A stretch of DNA of 37,801 nucleotides from Myxococcales bacterium (lineage in GTDB: Bacteria > Myxococcota_A > Polyangia > Polyangiales > Polyangiaceae). A program made the position numbers and the translations under genes. Positions 1-9,889 of this stretch are shown piece by piece; position 1 is the first letter of the stretch, and the number at the start of each line of letters is the position of its first letter. Below the pieces are notes generated by a model that saw only the letters and a program-made list of their open reading frames with translations, made no database searches and was not told the DNA's origin. The stretch covers positions 1-37,801 of the forward strand of contig JANXMC010000356.1 in NCBI GenBank assembly GCA_025354825.1. The letters run 5' to 3'.

Positions 1-2
1 GC

Positions 3-299
3 CCGGAATACGGCTACCGCTTCCGCGCGTACCCGTTCGCCGAGAGGCTGCCCGGGTTCATCAACGTGCGCATCTACAACGAGAACGCCGTGAAGGCGGT
101 GCTTTCGATCCCCGATTTGTGGCGCGGCACGCACCCGATGAAAGGGATGCACGACTGGTTCGCAACGGCGGTGCGAATGACCTTCTCGCGCCCCGTACCG
201 CTGCAGATCGGCGGCGACGCCAGCGGCATGCGGCAGACCATCGAGTACCGCGCCGCCGATCGCCACGTCGACATTCTCGAGTGGCGGAGGCTCGGTTAA
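3..299 (+). CDS. Diacylglycerol kinase / YegS-like lipid kinase, C-terminal fragment (5' end outside window)
   Basis: Open frame 3 from the window edge: PEYGYRFRAYPFAERLPGFINVRIYNENAVKAVLSIPDLWRGTHPMKG...PVPLQIGGDASGMRQTIEYRAADRHVDIL; resembles the C-terminal beta domain of DAGK-family kinases (iGGD...). Confidence 0.6.
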   Translation, partial: PEYGYRFRAYPFAERLPGFINVRIYNENAVKAVLSIPDLWRGTHPMKGMHDWFATAVRMTFSRPVPLQIGGDASGMRQTIEYRAADRHVDILEWRRLG

Positions 300-656
300 G
301 TGAGCGACGCGCGCTGGCTTTACCACCTGCTCCTTCGCAGCGATCTCGGGCGCGGCGGCCTCGACGCCTATGCCCCCGAATCGCTCGCGGCCGAAGGGTT
401 CATCCACGCGTCCTACCAGCCCGCGGTGGCTGCGAGCGCGGCGCTCTATTTTGCCGAAGGTGCGCCGCTCGTCGTGATGCGCATCGACCCGCGCGTGCTT
501 GCGCAGCACGGCATCGCGATCGACGTCGCCGCGACGCCCCGCGGCCCGATGCCGCACATTCTCGCCGCCCTTCCGCGGCGCGCCATCACCCAGGTTTCGA
601 GCCTCGGCGACGTCGCCCACGCGCCCGACGCGATTCGCGATATGCTCGACGCGTGA
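300..656 (+). CDS. DUF952 family protein
   Basis: 118 aa; WLYHLLLRSDL...FIHASYQPAVAASAALYF...LVVMRIDP pattern of DUF952; GTG start directly after the upstream stop. Confidence 0.8.
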   Translation: MSDARWLYHLLLRSDLGRGGLDAYAPESLAAEGFIHASYQPAVAASAALYFAEGAPLVVMRIDPRVLAQHGIAIDVAATPRGPMPHILAALPRRAITQVSSLGDVAHAPDAIRDMLDA

Positions 657-1621
657 ATCTTTTGGTTACAGGCGGTGCGGGCTACATCGGCTCGCACATG
701 GTTCGCGAGCTCGTTCGCGCCGGGCACAAAGTCGTCGTCGTCGACAGTCTGCTCACGGGCCACGAAGACACGATCCCGAAGGACGTGATGTTCGTGCAGG
801 CCGACATTCGCGACCGCAGCGAAGTCACCGAAGTGCTGCGCGCCTACGACGTGGGCGCGATCTTCCATTTCGCGTCGCGCATTCAGGTCGGCGAGTCGGT
901 ATCCAATCCCCGACTCTACTTTCGCGACAACCTCGCCGCGAGCATCGAGCTGTTCGAGAGCGCCCTCGACGCGAAGGTTACGCGGATCGTGTTTTCGTCG
1001 ACGGCCGCGGTCTACGGCGACCCGATTCGCTCGCCCATCGACGAAGACCACCCGAAGAATCCGGTGAACCCTTACGGCGAAACGAAGCTCGCCGTCGAGC
1101 GTGTGCTCGCCGCGTACGATCGCGCGTACGGCCTGCGCTTCGCGGCGCTTCGCTACTTCAACGCGGCCGGCGCCGACGCCGCCGACGGCCTCGGCGAGCG
1201 CCACGACCCCGAGACGCATCTCATTCCGCTCGTCATCGACGCAGCCCTCGGCCGTCGCCCGCACATCACGGTCTTCGGCGGCGACTACGCCACGCCCGAC
1301 GGCACCTGCGTGCGCGACTACATCCACGTGCGCGACCTCGCCGAAGCGCACCTCGCGGCCCTCGGCTACCTCAATGCCGGTGGCGCGAGCGGCGCGTTCA
1401 ACCTCGGCACAGGCCGCGGCCACTCGGTGCGCGAGATCATCGACGCGGTCGAACGCGTCAGCGGCCGCAAGGTGCCCGTCGTTCACGGGGCCCGTCGCGA
1501 CGGTGATCCGCCCGTGCTCGTCGCATCGCCACGCCGCGCGCAAGATCTGTTGGGCTTCCGCGCCAAGCGCTCATCGATCGACGAGATCATCCGCGACGCG
1601 TGGGCTGCCCGCACGCGCTGA
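653..1621 (+). CDS. galE: UDP-glucose 4-epimerase (SDR family)
   Basis: VNLLVTGGAGYIGSHMVRELVRAGHKVVVVDSL; NPYGETKLAVE (YxxxK); LRYFNAAGAD; RDYIHVRDLAEAHLAAL. GTG start overlaps the DUF952 stop (GTGA). Confidence 0.93.
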   Translation: MNLLVTGGAGYIGSHMVRELVRAGHKVVVVDSLLTGHEDTIPKDVMFVQADIRDRSEVTEVLRAYDVGAIFHFASRIQVGESVSNPRLYFRDNLAASIELFESALDAKVTRIVFSSTAAVYGDPIRSPIDEDHPKNPVNPYGETKLAVERVLAAYDRAYGLRFAALRYFNAAGADAADGLGERHDPETHLIPLVIDAALGRRPHITVFGGDYATPDGTCVRDYIHVRDLAEAHLAALGYLNAGGASGAFNLGTGRGHSVREIIDAVERVSGRKVPVVHGARRDGDPPVLVASPRRAQDLLGFRAKRSSIDEIIRDAWAARTR

Positions 1622-1631
1622 CAGAATCGAA

Positions 1632-1665
1632 ACCGCGCCGCCACGCGTGAGCGTGAGGGCGCGGT
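1632..1665. terminator. Hairpin between convergent galE and acyl-CoA synthetase genes, possible bidirectional terminator
   Basis: ACCGCGCC-gc-CACGC-gtga-GCGTG-ag-GGCGCGGT: 8-bp stem, 2x2 internal loop, 5-bp stem, tetraloop; no T-tract. Confidence 0.5.
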
Positions 1666-1690
1666 CGTCGTCGCAAAGAGCGGGTACGTG

Positions 1691-3574
1691 TCAGTGCGCG
1701 GCGGCGGCGGTCGTCTTCTCGACCTTCGACTTCTTCGCATAGAGGCCGTCGAGGAGCGCGCCGTAGACTTCCATCACTTTGCGACGCTTCAACTTGAGGC
1801 TCGGCGTGAGCATGCCGTTGTCGGTCGTGAAGTCCTTCGCGATGAGCGCGAACTCTTTCACCTCCTCGAACGCCTTGAAGTGCGACGAGTTCTTCGTGAT
1901 CTCCTCTTTGAACAGCGCCCGCACTTTGGGATCGGCCAGGAGCGCGTCCGCGTCGCCGGTCGAGATCTGGTTCGCGGTCGCCCAGTCCTTCACTTGGTCG
2001 ACGTTGGCGACGACGAGCGCCACGTTGTAGAGGCGGTTGTCGCCGTAGACCATGACGTTGGCGACGTAGGGCGAGAGCTTCAACTGCTCTTCGAGGGGCG
2101 TGGGAACGACGTACTTGCCGTTCTCCAGCTTGTACTGCTCCTTGATGCGACCCGTGATGTAGAGGTAGCCGTGCGGGTCGAGATACCCCATGTCGCCGGT
2201 GCGAAAGCCGCCGTCCTTCGTGAAGACCGCGGCGTTCTCCTCGGGCCTGTTGTGGTAGCCCTTCATCACGTTGTGGCCGTAGACGATGATCTCGCCTTCG
2301 ACGCGGTCGCGTAGGAGATCGTTGACCGGCTGCTTGTCGGCCATTCCAGTGGGGTCGATCTCGATCCGCACGCCGGGGATGGCGCGACCGACCGAGCCGA
2401 TGCGCCGCTCGCCGGGGCAGTTCATCGTCGAAATCGGAGACGTCTCGGTGAGGCCGTACCCCTCGAAGACCGTGATGCCGAGTCCATCGATGAACTCGGC
2501 CACGTCCTTCGAAATGGCCGCGCCGCCGCTCGCCGCGAACTTGAGGCGACCGCCGAACTTCGCGCGCACCTTCTTGAAGACGAGGCGGTCGGCCATCTGC
2601 AACGCGGCGTGCTCGCGAATGCCGAGACGAACGCCGGAGCGCTCTTTCTGCGCCGCCTTCATGGCGAACTTCACGAGCTCTTGAACGGCCTTGGGCTTGG
2701 CCGCGAGCTGCTTCTGAACGCCGGCGTAAATCTTGTTGAAGATGCGCGGCACGCTCATGAGAACGGTCGGCTGCACCTCGGCGAGGTTCTCGATGATCTT
2801 CTCGACGGACTCGGCCATGGCCATGCTCGACCCGGCCGAGAAGAGCGCGTGGAGCTCGCAGGTCTGGCCGAAGGAGTGCGCCCACGGCAAGAACGAGAGC
2901 GAGCGATCCTGGCGATCGAACGGGAACGTGTAGCGAGCCGCGCTCACGTTCGCCGCGATGTTGTAGTGCGTGAGGATCACCCCCTTGGGGTTGCCCGTCG
3001 TGCCGCTCGTATAAATGAGGCACGCCATGTCGTCCTTCGACGGCTTCTGCATCGGCGCCTCTTTGCCGGCGTCGAGAAGCTGCTGGAAGGTGTGAATCTT
3101 CTCTTTTTTGCCGTTCTGCGCGCCGGGATTTCCGTCGAGAACGATGATGTGCTTGAGCGACGGGATCGTATCGAGGAAGCCCTTCGTCTTCTCGAGGATG
3201 GCCGTGTTCGCAACGATGAGAATCTTCGCTTCGCAGTCGCGAATGATGAACTCCCAATCTTTGTCGAGCTGGGCTTCGTACATGGGGGCGTAGGCCGCGC
3301 CGAGGCCGAACGCGGCGTACTCGCCGACCGCCCACTCGACGCGGTTGTTCGCGATGACGGCGATGATGTCGCCGCTCTTCACGCCGAGGCTGGCGAGGGC
3401 GCCGCGGAAGCGATCGACCTTCTTGCCGAACTCGTTGTACGTGAGCCACTGCCAGGTGCCGTTGCGCTTCGTCCCGAACAGCTCACGAAACCCGTAGGTC
3501 TTGATGCTGTCTTCGTAGATATCGATGAGCGTTTCGTAGCGCGGCTGAAATCCCATGATGCGGAGCGTAAACAA
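1691..3574 (-). CDS. Long-chain fatty acid--CoA ligase (AMP-forming); likely ATG start at 3556
   Basis: CLIYTSGTTGNPKGVILTHYN (AMP-binding motif), GYGLTETSPIS, GYLDPHGYLYITGRIKEQYKLENGKYVVP. Confidence 0.93.
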   Translation of the reverse strand: MFTLRIMGFQPRYETLIDIYEDSIKTYGFRELFGTKRNGTWQWLTYNEFGKKVDRFRGALASLGVKSGDIIAVIANNRVEWAVGEYAAFGLGAAYAPMYEAQLDKDWEFIIRDCEAKILIVANTAILEKTKGFLDTIPSLKHIIVLDGNPGAQNGKKEKIHTFQQLLDAGKEAPMQKPSKDDMACLIYTSGTTGNPKGVILTHYNIAANVSAARYTFPFDRQDRSLSFLPWAHSFGQTCELHALFSAGSSMAMAESVEKIIENLAEVQPTVLMSVPRIFNKIYAGVQKQLAAKPKAVQELVKFAMKAAQKERSGVRLGIREHAALQMADRLVFKKVRAKFGGRLKFAASGGAAISKDVAEFIDGLGITVFEGYGLTETSPISTMNCPGERRIGSVGRAIPGVRIEIDPTGMADKQPVNDLLRDRVEGEIIVYGHNVMKGYHNRPEENAAVFTKDGGFRTGDMGYLDPHGYLYITGRIKEQYKLENGKYVVPTPLEEQLKLSPYVANVMVYGDNRLYNVALVVANVDQVKDWATANQISTGDADALLADPKVRALFKEEITKNSSHFKAFEEVKEFALIAKDFTTDNGMLTPSLKLKRRKVMEVYGALLDGLYAKKSKVEKTTAAAAH

Positions 3575-3681
3575 GAACGCGGCCGTAGGAAATGCTCAGT
3601 AAACGGAACGTGTCGCCTCCGCGTCGTCCGGGACGCGGACGGCCGGCGTGGCGCCGGGTTCGTGCTAGACAACGCGCCGCC

Positions 3682-5298
3682 GTGCCGTCCCCTCCCGAAG
3701 CCAATCCAAGCCTGCTTTTGCCCGAGACTGCCCCCCTCGCGACGCCGCTTCCGGCCGTGGAGGCAGGTGCGCAAGCCTCGCCAACGGCCGTAGAGCGTCG
3801 CTATTTCCTCCACACGTTCGGCTGCCAAATGAACGTGCACGACTCGGATCGCATGGAGGAGGTGCTCAAGAGCCACGGCTTCGCGCCCGTGGCGAGCGCC
3901 GAAGAGGCCGACTTGGTCATCTTCAACACCTGCAGCGTGCGTGAGAAGGCCGAGCAGAAGCTCCGTAGCGAGGTGGGGAAGCTCGCGCCGCTGAAACGCG
4001 ACCGCCCCGAGCTCGTCGTCGCCGTCGCCGGCTGCGTCGCGCAGCAAGAGGGCGAGAGGCTCCTCGAGCGCGTCAAGCACATCGACTTGGTCATCGGCCC
4101 GGACAACATCGCGGAGCTTCCTGCGCTTGTCATGGCGCAGTACGGCGGCGCGCTGCCCGTCGCACGCACGGTGTTCGATCTCGACGCGCCCCAGTGGCTC
4201 GCGGCGGCTCCCACGCCGGGACGCGCGCCGGTGAGCGCCTTCGTGACGACGATGAAGGGGTGCGACGAGCGCTGCTCCTTTTGCATCGTGCCGTATACGC
4301 GTGGGCCCGAGCGTTACAGGCCGGCGGGGGAGATCGTTGCCGAGGTTGCGCGGTGGGTTCGCGAAGGGACGCGCGAGGTCGTGCTCCTCGGACAGACGGT
4401 CGACAGCTACCGCGACGCGAGCCTCCCGCCGCCCGAGAGCGACGATCCGGACGAGAGCCAGTTCCCTGCTCTGCTGCGCCTGATCGCGCGTGAGGTTCCC
4501 GGGCTTGCGCGCCTTCGGTACACGAGCCCGCACCCGCGCCATGCCACCGAGTCGCTCGCACGGGCGCACGCGGAGATCGACATTCTCGCGCGCCACATTC
4601 ACCTGCCCGTCCAGTCGGGGAGCGACCGCATGCTGCGGCGAATGATCCGCAGATACACGCGTGCGGAGTACGTCGAGCGCGCGCGCCGACTGATGGCCTC
4701 GCGGCCAGGCATGACGATGACGACGGACGTGATCATCGGCTTCTCGGGCGAGACCGACGACGACTTCGAGCAGACGCTTTCGCTCGTGCGCGAGGTGGGC
4801 TTCACGTCGCTCTTCGGCTTCAAGTACTCGCCGCGCCCATACACGCCGGCGCTCAAGCTGAAAGACGACGTTCCCGAATCGGTGAAGTCCCAGCGCCTCG
4901 CGCGCCTCTTCGAGACGGTCGAAGCGCAAGGTCGCCTGCACTTGGAGTCGCTCGTGGGGAGCACCGCGCGCGTCCTCATCGAAGGGGCGAGCAAGAGCGA
5001 CACGGGGGCCGATCCGTCGGGGCCGCTCGTTCAGGGGCGCACGGACCGCAACGAGATCGTCCACGTCGCCGCCGGCATCGGCTCGGACGCAATCGCCAGC
5101 TTGGTGGGCGAGGTCGTCGAGGTGAGCATCGTGCGGGCGAACAAGCATTCGCTCGCGGGCGAGCTTTCGGTTGCATCGCGGGCGCGGCTCGTCGAGACGC
5201 TCGCGCGCGCGAGCACGTCGGGCGCGTCGCCGCGCCCCGTCGCGAAGGCTGGCGAGACGCGCCGCCGCGCGCTTCCGCTCCTCGTCACGCCGTCGTGA
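3682..5298 (+). CDS. miaB: tRNA (N6-isopentenyl adenosine(37)-C2)-methylthiotransferase MiaB; start uncertain (ORF opens at 3592)
   Basis: YFLHTFGCQMNVHDSDRM; NTCSVREKAEQK; GCVAQQEGERL; radical-SAM CDERCSFC; C-terminal TRAM-like region. Confidence 0.9.
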   Translation: MPSPPEANPSLLLPETAPLATPLPAVEAGAQASPTAVERRYFLHTFGCQMNVHDSDRMEEVLKSHGFAPVASAEEADLVIFNTCSVREKAEQKLRSEVGKLAPLKRDRPELVVAVAGCVAQQEGERLLERVKHIDLVIGPDNIAELPALVMAQYGGALPVARTVFDLDAPQWLAAAPTPGRAPVSAFVTTMKGCDERCSFCIVPYTRGPERYRPAGEIVAEVARWVREGTREVVLLGQTVDSYRDASLPPPESDDPDESQFPALLRLIAREVPGLARLRYTSPHPRHATESLARAHAEIDILARHIHLPVQSGSDRMLRRMIRRYTRAEYVERARRLMASRPGMTMTTDVIIGFSGETDDDFEQTLSLVREVGFTSLFGFKYSPRPYTPALKLKDDVPESVKSQRLARLFETVEAQGRLHLESLVGSTARVLIEGASKSDTGADPSGPLVQGRTDRNEIVHVAAGIGSDAIASLVGEVVEVSIVRANKHSLAGELSVASRARLVETLARASTSGASPRPVAKAGETRRRALPLLVTPS

Positions 5299-5332
5299 AC
5301 GCCTGAAATCCGCCTAAGAGAGCCCGCGAACG

Positions 5333-5869
5333 ATGCCCCTCTACGAATACCTCGGCACGCGCCCGACCATCGGCCGCGACGTGTTCATCGCGCCCAACGC
5401 CACTGTGATTGGCGACGTTGTCCTCGGCGACGATTCGAGCGTCTGGTTCGGCGCGACGCTTCGCGGCGACGTCTACCCCATTCGCCTCGGCGCGCGGACG
5501 AATCTGCAAGACGGCTGCGTCGTCCACGTCACGGGCGGCATGGCCGCGACGACCATCGGCGACGACGTGACCGTCGGCCACATGGTTCTTCTCCACGGCT
5601 GCACGGTTGGCAACGGGTCGCTCGTCGGCATGGGCTCGACCCTGCTCGACGGCTGCGTCGTCGGCGAAGAGTGCATCATCGGGGCGGGCTCGCTGGTTCC
5701 GCCGCGTGCGGTGATTCCGCCGCGATCCCTCGCCATCGGCCGCCCTGCTCGCGTGATCAAAACGCTGAAGGACGAAGACCTCGCGTGGGTCCGTGAAGCG
5801 AGCAAGCTCTACATGGAGTACGCGAAAAACTACCGCTCCGGCGCGGTGAAGCTCATCGAGCAGCCGTAA
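5333..5869 (+). CDS. Gamma carbonic anhydrase-like left-handed beta-helix protein
   Basis: Hexapeptide repeats: PNATVIGDVVLGDDSSVWFGATLRGDVYPIRLGARTNLQDGCVVHVTGG...VTVGHMVLLHGCTVGNGSLVGMGS. Confidence 0.9.
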   Translation: MPLYEYLGTRPTIGRDVFIAPNATVIGDVVLGDDSSVWFGATLRGDVYPIRLGARTNLQDGCVVHVTGGMAATTIGDDVTVGHMVLLHGCTVGNGSLVGMGSTLLDGCVVGEECIIGAGSLVPPRAVIPPRSLAIGRPARVIKTLKDEDLAWVREASKLYMEYAKNYRSGAVKLIEQP

Positions 5870-5894
5870 CGGGCGCGGGTCGCTCGCCACGGAA

Positions 5895-6380
5895 TTAGGG
5901 GCCGCGGACGACGCGAATTTCGACGCGGGCTGCGCCCACGCCGACGAGGTCGAGAACGTCGGCGGCGGCCTTGGAGACGTCGATGACCTTGCGGTTGTCG
6001 CCCCACGGGCCGCGGTCGTTGATGCGGACCCGAACGCTGCGCCCGGTGTCGACGCGGCGAACCTCGACCCACGTGTTGAAGGGCAACGTGCGATGGGCCG
6101 CCGTCATCGCCTTCGGGTCGAAGCGTTCGCCGTTCGCCGTCTTTTTCCCCGCGAACGCGGCGCCGTACCAGGTTGCAAGGCCTGCTTCGTCGGCTCTGCG
6201 CGCGCCGGGGCCGCCACTCGCGTGGCCAAAATCGAGATCCGCCGCGGTCGCCGCTTCCGAGTGCGTCGATCCCGACGGAAGATTCGGGCGCCGGCCGGGA
6301 GAGCCGCCGCACGCCGAGACAGCCGCGCCCGCGAGGAGGAGACCTGCGAGCCATCGAGCCGTGACGGTGGGGTGCGTCAT
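5895..6380 (-). CDS. rlpA: Septal ring lytic transglycosylase RlpA-family lipoprotein
   Basis: Lipobox-like LLLAGAAVSACGG; GLATWYGAAFAGKKTANGERFDPKAMTAAHRTLPFNTWVEV...VRINDRGPW (double-psi beta-barrel). Confidence 0.88.
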   Translation of the reverse strand: MTHPTVTARWLAGLLLAGAAVSACGGSPGRRPNLPSGSTHSEAATAADLDFGHASGGPGARRADEAGLATWYGAAFAGKKTANGERFDPKAMTAAHRTLPFNTWVEVRRVDTGRSVRVRINDRGPWGDNRKVIDVSKAAADVLDLVGVGAARVEIRVVRGP

Positions 6381-6388
6381 CGCGCGAA

Positions 6389-6394
6389 AGCTTA
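6389..6394 (-). promoter_or_regulatory. Candidate -10 box TAAGCT for rlpA, 8 nt from the ATG
   Basis: Reverse complement reads gcgcTAAGCTttcgcgcgATGACG. Confidence 0.4.
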
Positions 6395-6523
6395 GCGCGG
6401 CCGCGGGCGAGACCGGGAATCGGCCTGGGCATTGACATTTCATCGCACATTGCCGGCAGCCGGAGGGGACGAACCTCGACGCGAGCGCGCCCCTTCGGCT
6501 TGTAGTAAGCAGACGAAGCTCTC

Positions 6524-7309
6524 ATGCGAAGCCCCGCCTTTTTTTGCGCCGCAGCCGCCGCCCTCGTCTTCGCCGCCACCGCGGGCTGTAGCGAGAGTGG
6601 GGGCGACAAGATCGTGAACCCCACGCCGAGCCCGATTGGGCAGGGGCTCCGTTTGAGCGACGTGGGGGATCCCAACAGCCCGAAGCGACCGCCGGTCGGA
6701 GCGACTGTGAGCTGCACCGGCCTTAGCGTGGTCACGACCGACACGTTCGACGAAACGCGCGACGGCAAAAGCTCCGGCACGCTCTTCGTTCAGGACGTCG
6801 GCTCCCACGCGCCGTATGCGGGCGTCGGGACGTTCCAGGCGGCGTTCATCCCGTCGAGCCTCCGCGTGGCGCCGGGCGATGTGCTCGATATGACGGGGCA
6901 ATACCAGGAGAACGCGAAGATCGGCGGCGCGGTATTCCCCGCCGGGCAGGTGCTGCCGCAGCTCTTCAAGCCGACGGCGACCTTTCGCTTCGAAGCGCCG
7001 GCCGTCGAGCCGACCGACATCGACGTGGCCGACCTCGCCGATTTTGCGAAGGGCCGCCAGTGGCTCGGGATGCTCGTGCGCGTGAAGAACGTCACCCTCT
7101 CGACGCTGCTCGACGACGGCAGCGGCCGCATCTCGGGGCGCATCATGAGCGGCAACACGTCGAACCTTCCGACGATGACCAACGAGCTTTTCCCCATCGT
7201 CGCGGCCGACTACCCCGCCAACACGACGTTCGCGTCGATCACCGGCGTCGTCACGTACTTCTTCAATCTGCACCTGGCGCCGCGGTCGGCCGAAGACATC
7301 GTGAAATGA
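6524..7309 (+). CDS. Lipoprotein with OB-fold-like domain (resembling nuclease-associated YhcR-type OB region), function unknown
   Basis: Signal/lipobox AAAALVFAATAGCSES; GTLFVQDVG...YAGVGTF...LRVAPGDVLDMTGQYQE pattern. Confidence 0.6.
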   Translation: MRSPAFFCAAAAALVFAATAGCSESGGDKIVNPTPSPIGQGLRLSDVGDPNSPKRPPVGATVSCTGLSVVTTDTFDETRDGKSSGTLFVQDVGSHAPYAGVGTFQAAFIPSSLRVAPGDVLDMTGQYQENAKIGGAVFPAGQVLPQLFKPTATFRFEAPAVEPTDIDVADLADFAKGRQWLGMLVRVKNVTLSTLLDDGSGRISGRIMSGNTSNLPTMTNELFPIVAADYPANTTFASITGVVTYFFNLHLAPRSAEDIVK

Positions 7310-9864
7310 CGGTGCGGGCGAAGGCGCGATCATCGCGCCTCCTCGCCGTGCTCGTGCTCGTCGCGGTGGCCTGCGTGCCGGCGTGCGGCGGTGCGGGCGG
7401 CTCTGGGCGTGGAGCGGCGGGCGCCGAAGGGCTCCGTACGCGCGGCAGCAAAGACCGACCGCCCGTGTCGGTCGTCGCGCGCGAGGGGGATCCGCGAGGC
7501 GCCATAGCCGCGGCCATCGTGACCGCAGGCGTCGCCGATGCGCGTGGCGCCGACGTCGCCGTAGGCCTTTCGGGGCTCGCCGAAGCGCGGCTGCGTGCAG
7601 CGGGGCTGAAGGACGCACAGGTCACCGCGACGGCCAACGGGTACCGCGTTCGGAGCTTCGTTGCGACGGACGCCGACGCGGCGGCCTTTGCCACGGCGCT
7701 TCGGAGCGCGCTCCTCACGCCCGTCACCGCCGCCGACGCCGAGGGTCTCGCGGCGGCGCAACGCAAGGTCACAGCCCTCACGCGGAGGCCGTTGCCCGAC
7801 GCGGCGCTCGCCGACGTCGCGCGGTGCACCGGCGAAGCGTTCGGCGCGCCCCACGCCGCAGCCCCACGCGGTGCGCCGGTCACCGCCGCGGAGCTCGAGG
7901 CGTGGCGTGCGGCGGCCCACGGCATCGGTCGCGTGGCGCTCGCGACGGCCGGCGCAGAGAGCCTCGGCGACGCCGCGGGCACTGCCCTCGCACGCGCGGC
8001 CGCATGGCCCGATGCGCCGTCGCGCCCCGCAGCCGTCGCGCTCCCCGCCGCCGACGCGCGCGCCGAAATCTACGAGCTCACCCCCGAGCTCTCCGCCGGT
8101 GCTGCGCGCGCCCACGTCGCCGTCTTCACGCAGCGCCCGCTCCAAGCGGTCACCGTCGCCGCCGCCATCGCCGACGCCCGCGGGGCGTTCGTCTCGCGCA
8201 TCGGGGCCCTCGAAGCCGGCCCGCGCGTCCGCAACGTCGCGGCCACAGCCCATGTCGGCGGCGGCTGCGTCGCCGTGACGCTCGAGTGGTCCGCGCGCGA
8301 TCTCGCCGTCGGCGGCGCGGCCCGCATGGCCACGGCCATCGCCCTCGCGCGCCAAGAGCTCGCCGTCGAGATCGCCGAGGTGCCGCCCGACGGCACCGAT
8401 GCCAGCGCCGTCACGGTCATCGCGCACGCGGCGGAAGATCCGCGCGATGCGGCCGAGCGTGCCGCATTCTGGAGCTTCGCATCGAGCCGCGACGACGCAT
8501 CGCTCCGCACCGTGACGACGGTCGGAATCGTCGCCGGGAAAGACACGGCGACCGACGGCGCCTTCGCGCAGCGTGCGCGCGACGTCCGAGCAGCGCTCGA
8601 TCGCGCGGTCATCGCATGGCACGAGCCGGTGGTCGAAACGCGGTCGCGCGTCGAGCAGGGGCAGGGCGAGCTGTGGCTCCTGTTCGCCTCGCCGTGCGGA
8701 ACGCACTCGGAGGGAGACGCGGACGCGGGGCTCTCGGCGCTCGTCGCCGCGGCGGCCGCTGAGCACGTGAACGACGGGCTGCGCGGCGAAGGTGCCCGCG
8801 CCGAAGGGTGGGCCACGCAAGAGGGCGTGGGGATCATCGTGCACGGCGCGGCGCGCCCGTCGGAAACACCGCGTGCCCACGCGCGAAGGCTCGCGGACGC
8901 GGCCGCCCGCGCGTTCGCCGCGGAGGCGCTCCCCGCCCACGCGATCACGCGGGCACGCGCACAAGTCGTCGCGCGCTTCGCCGAGCAGCAGGACGGCGCA
9001 CGGAGCGCCGCGGTTCTCGCGAGCGCCCTCGCACCCGGGCATCCGTCGTGGGTCTTGCCGTGGGGCGTGGCCGATGCCGTGGGGCGCGCGTCCGATGCGT
9101 CGGTCGCCGCGCGTGCGACGGCGCTGCGTGCGGGCCCCTTGCGCGTCGCGGTCCTCGCCAACGTCGACGCCGCCCAGGCGCAAGCGGCCACGCAAGCGAT
9201 CGATCGATGGATCGCGCGACGCCCCGGCGAGGCGCGCGCGTGCCCGGCCGCGAGCCCCGTCGTCGCCGCGAAGTCGGGGACGTACGCGGCCGACGGAACG
9301 GGGGGCCTCGCCGAAGCGTGGATCGCAGCTCCGCTCGCGAACGGCGCCAACAGCGCCAACGCCGTGGACGACGACGCGCGCGAGGCCGCATCGGTACTGG
9401 TCGCGGCCCTCGACGGCGACGGCGGCCTCCTCGCCCGCGCCTTCGAGGGGACGGGTCTCGCCCGCGCCACGAGCGCGCGCCTCCTCGGCGGCACGCGCGC
9501 GCCTGCCCTCGTCATTCGCATCACAACGCCGCCGGGAAGCCTCGACGCCGCCGTCGCGCAGGTGCGCGCGATGCTCGACCGCCTTCGCCAGGGCGCCTTC
9601 TCCGACGCCGACCGCGCGCGTGCGCAGTCGATGCGCGAGGTCGCGGCCGTCCCCCTCGCGTCCGATCCGCGCGCGCGCCTCATGGCCCTTTTCCGCGACG
9701 ACAAGCCGCACGCGGCGCCGAGCCTCGACGCGCTCCGCGCGCTCGCGGCGGTCGCGCTTAAGGACGAAGCTCTCGTCATCGTGGCCGAGCAGCCACGCAG
9801 CGTCACGCCGTCTGCGCCCGGCCAGCCTTCGACGGCGCCGGCGACGGCAACGCCCACCCGTTAG
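7306..9864 (+). CDS. Large lipoprotein, M16 (pitrilysin)-like, probably catalytically inactive
   Basis: ATG overlaps upstream TGA (ATGA); lipobox LVLVAVACVPACGG; C-terminal GGLAEAWIAAPLAN...EAASVLVAALDGDGGLLARAFEGTGLARATSARL...MLDRLRQGAFSDADRARAQ resembles M16 C-domains; no HxxEH seen. Confidence 0.6.
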   Translation: MTVRAKARSSRLLAVLVLVAVACVPACGGAGGSGRGAAGAEGLRTRGSKDRPPVSVVAREGDPRGAIAAAIVTAGVADARGADVAVGLSGLAEARLRAAGLKDAQVTATANGYRVRSFVATDADAAAFATALRSALLTPVTAADAEGLAAAQRKVTALTRRPLPDAALADVARCTGEAFGAPHAAAPRGAPVTAAELEAWRAAAHGIGRVALATAGAESLGDAAGTALARAAAWPDAPSRPAAVALPAADARAEIYELTPELSAGAARAHVAVFTQRPLQAVTVAAAIADARGAFVSRIGALEAGPRVRNVAATAHVGGGCVAVTLEWSARDLAVGGAARMATAIALARQELAVEIAEVPPDGTDASAVTVIAHAAEDPRDAAERAAFWSFASSRDDASLRTVTTVGIVAGKDTATDGAFAQRARDVRAALDRAVIAWHEPVVETRSRVEQGQGELWLLFASPCGTHSEGDADAGLSALVAAAAAEHVNDGLRGEGARAEGWATQEGVGIIVHGAARPSETPRAHARRLADAAARAFAAEALPAHAITRARAQVVARFAEQQDGARSAAVLASALAPGHPSWVLPWGVADAVGRASDASVAARATALRAGPLRVAVLANVDAAQAQAATQAIDRWIARRPGEARACPAASPVVAAKSGTYAADGTGGLAEAWIAAPLANGANSANAVDDDAREAASVLVAALDGDGGLLARAFEGTGLARATSARLLGGTRAPALVIRITTPPGSLDAAVAQVRAMLDRLRQGAFSDADRARAQSMREVAAVPLASDPRARLMALFRDDKPHAAPSLDALRALAAVALKDEALVIVAEQPRSVTPSAPGQPSTAPATATPTR

Positions 9865-9889
9865 CGCAGTCTGCTACTTGAGACCTCGC

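Noticed and set aside
4380-4410. MiaB LGQTVDSY and GPERYRP instead of LGQNVNSY and GxERSR
   Set aside because: Probably lineage variation; the Fe-S cysteines and radical-SAM motif are intact.
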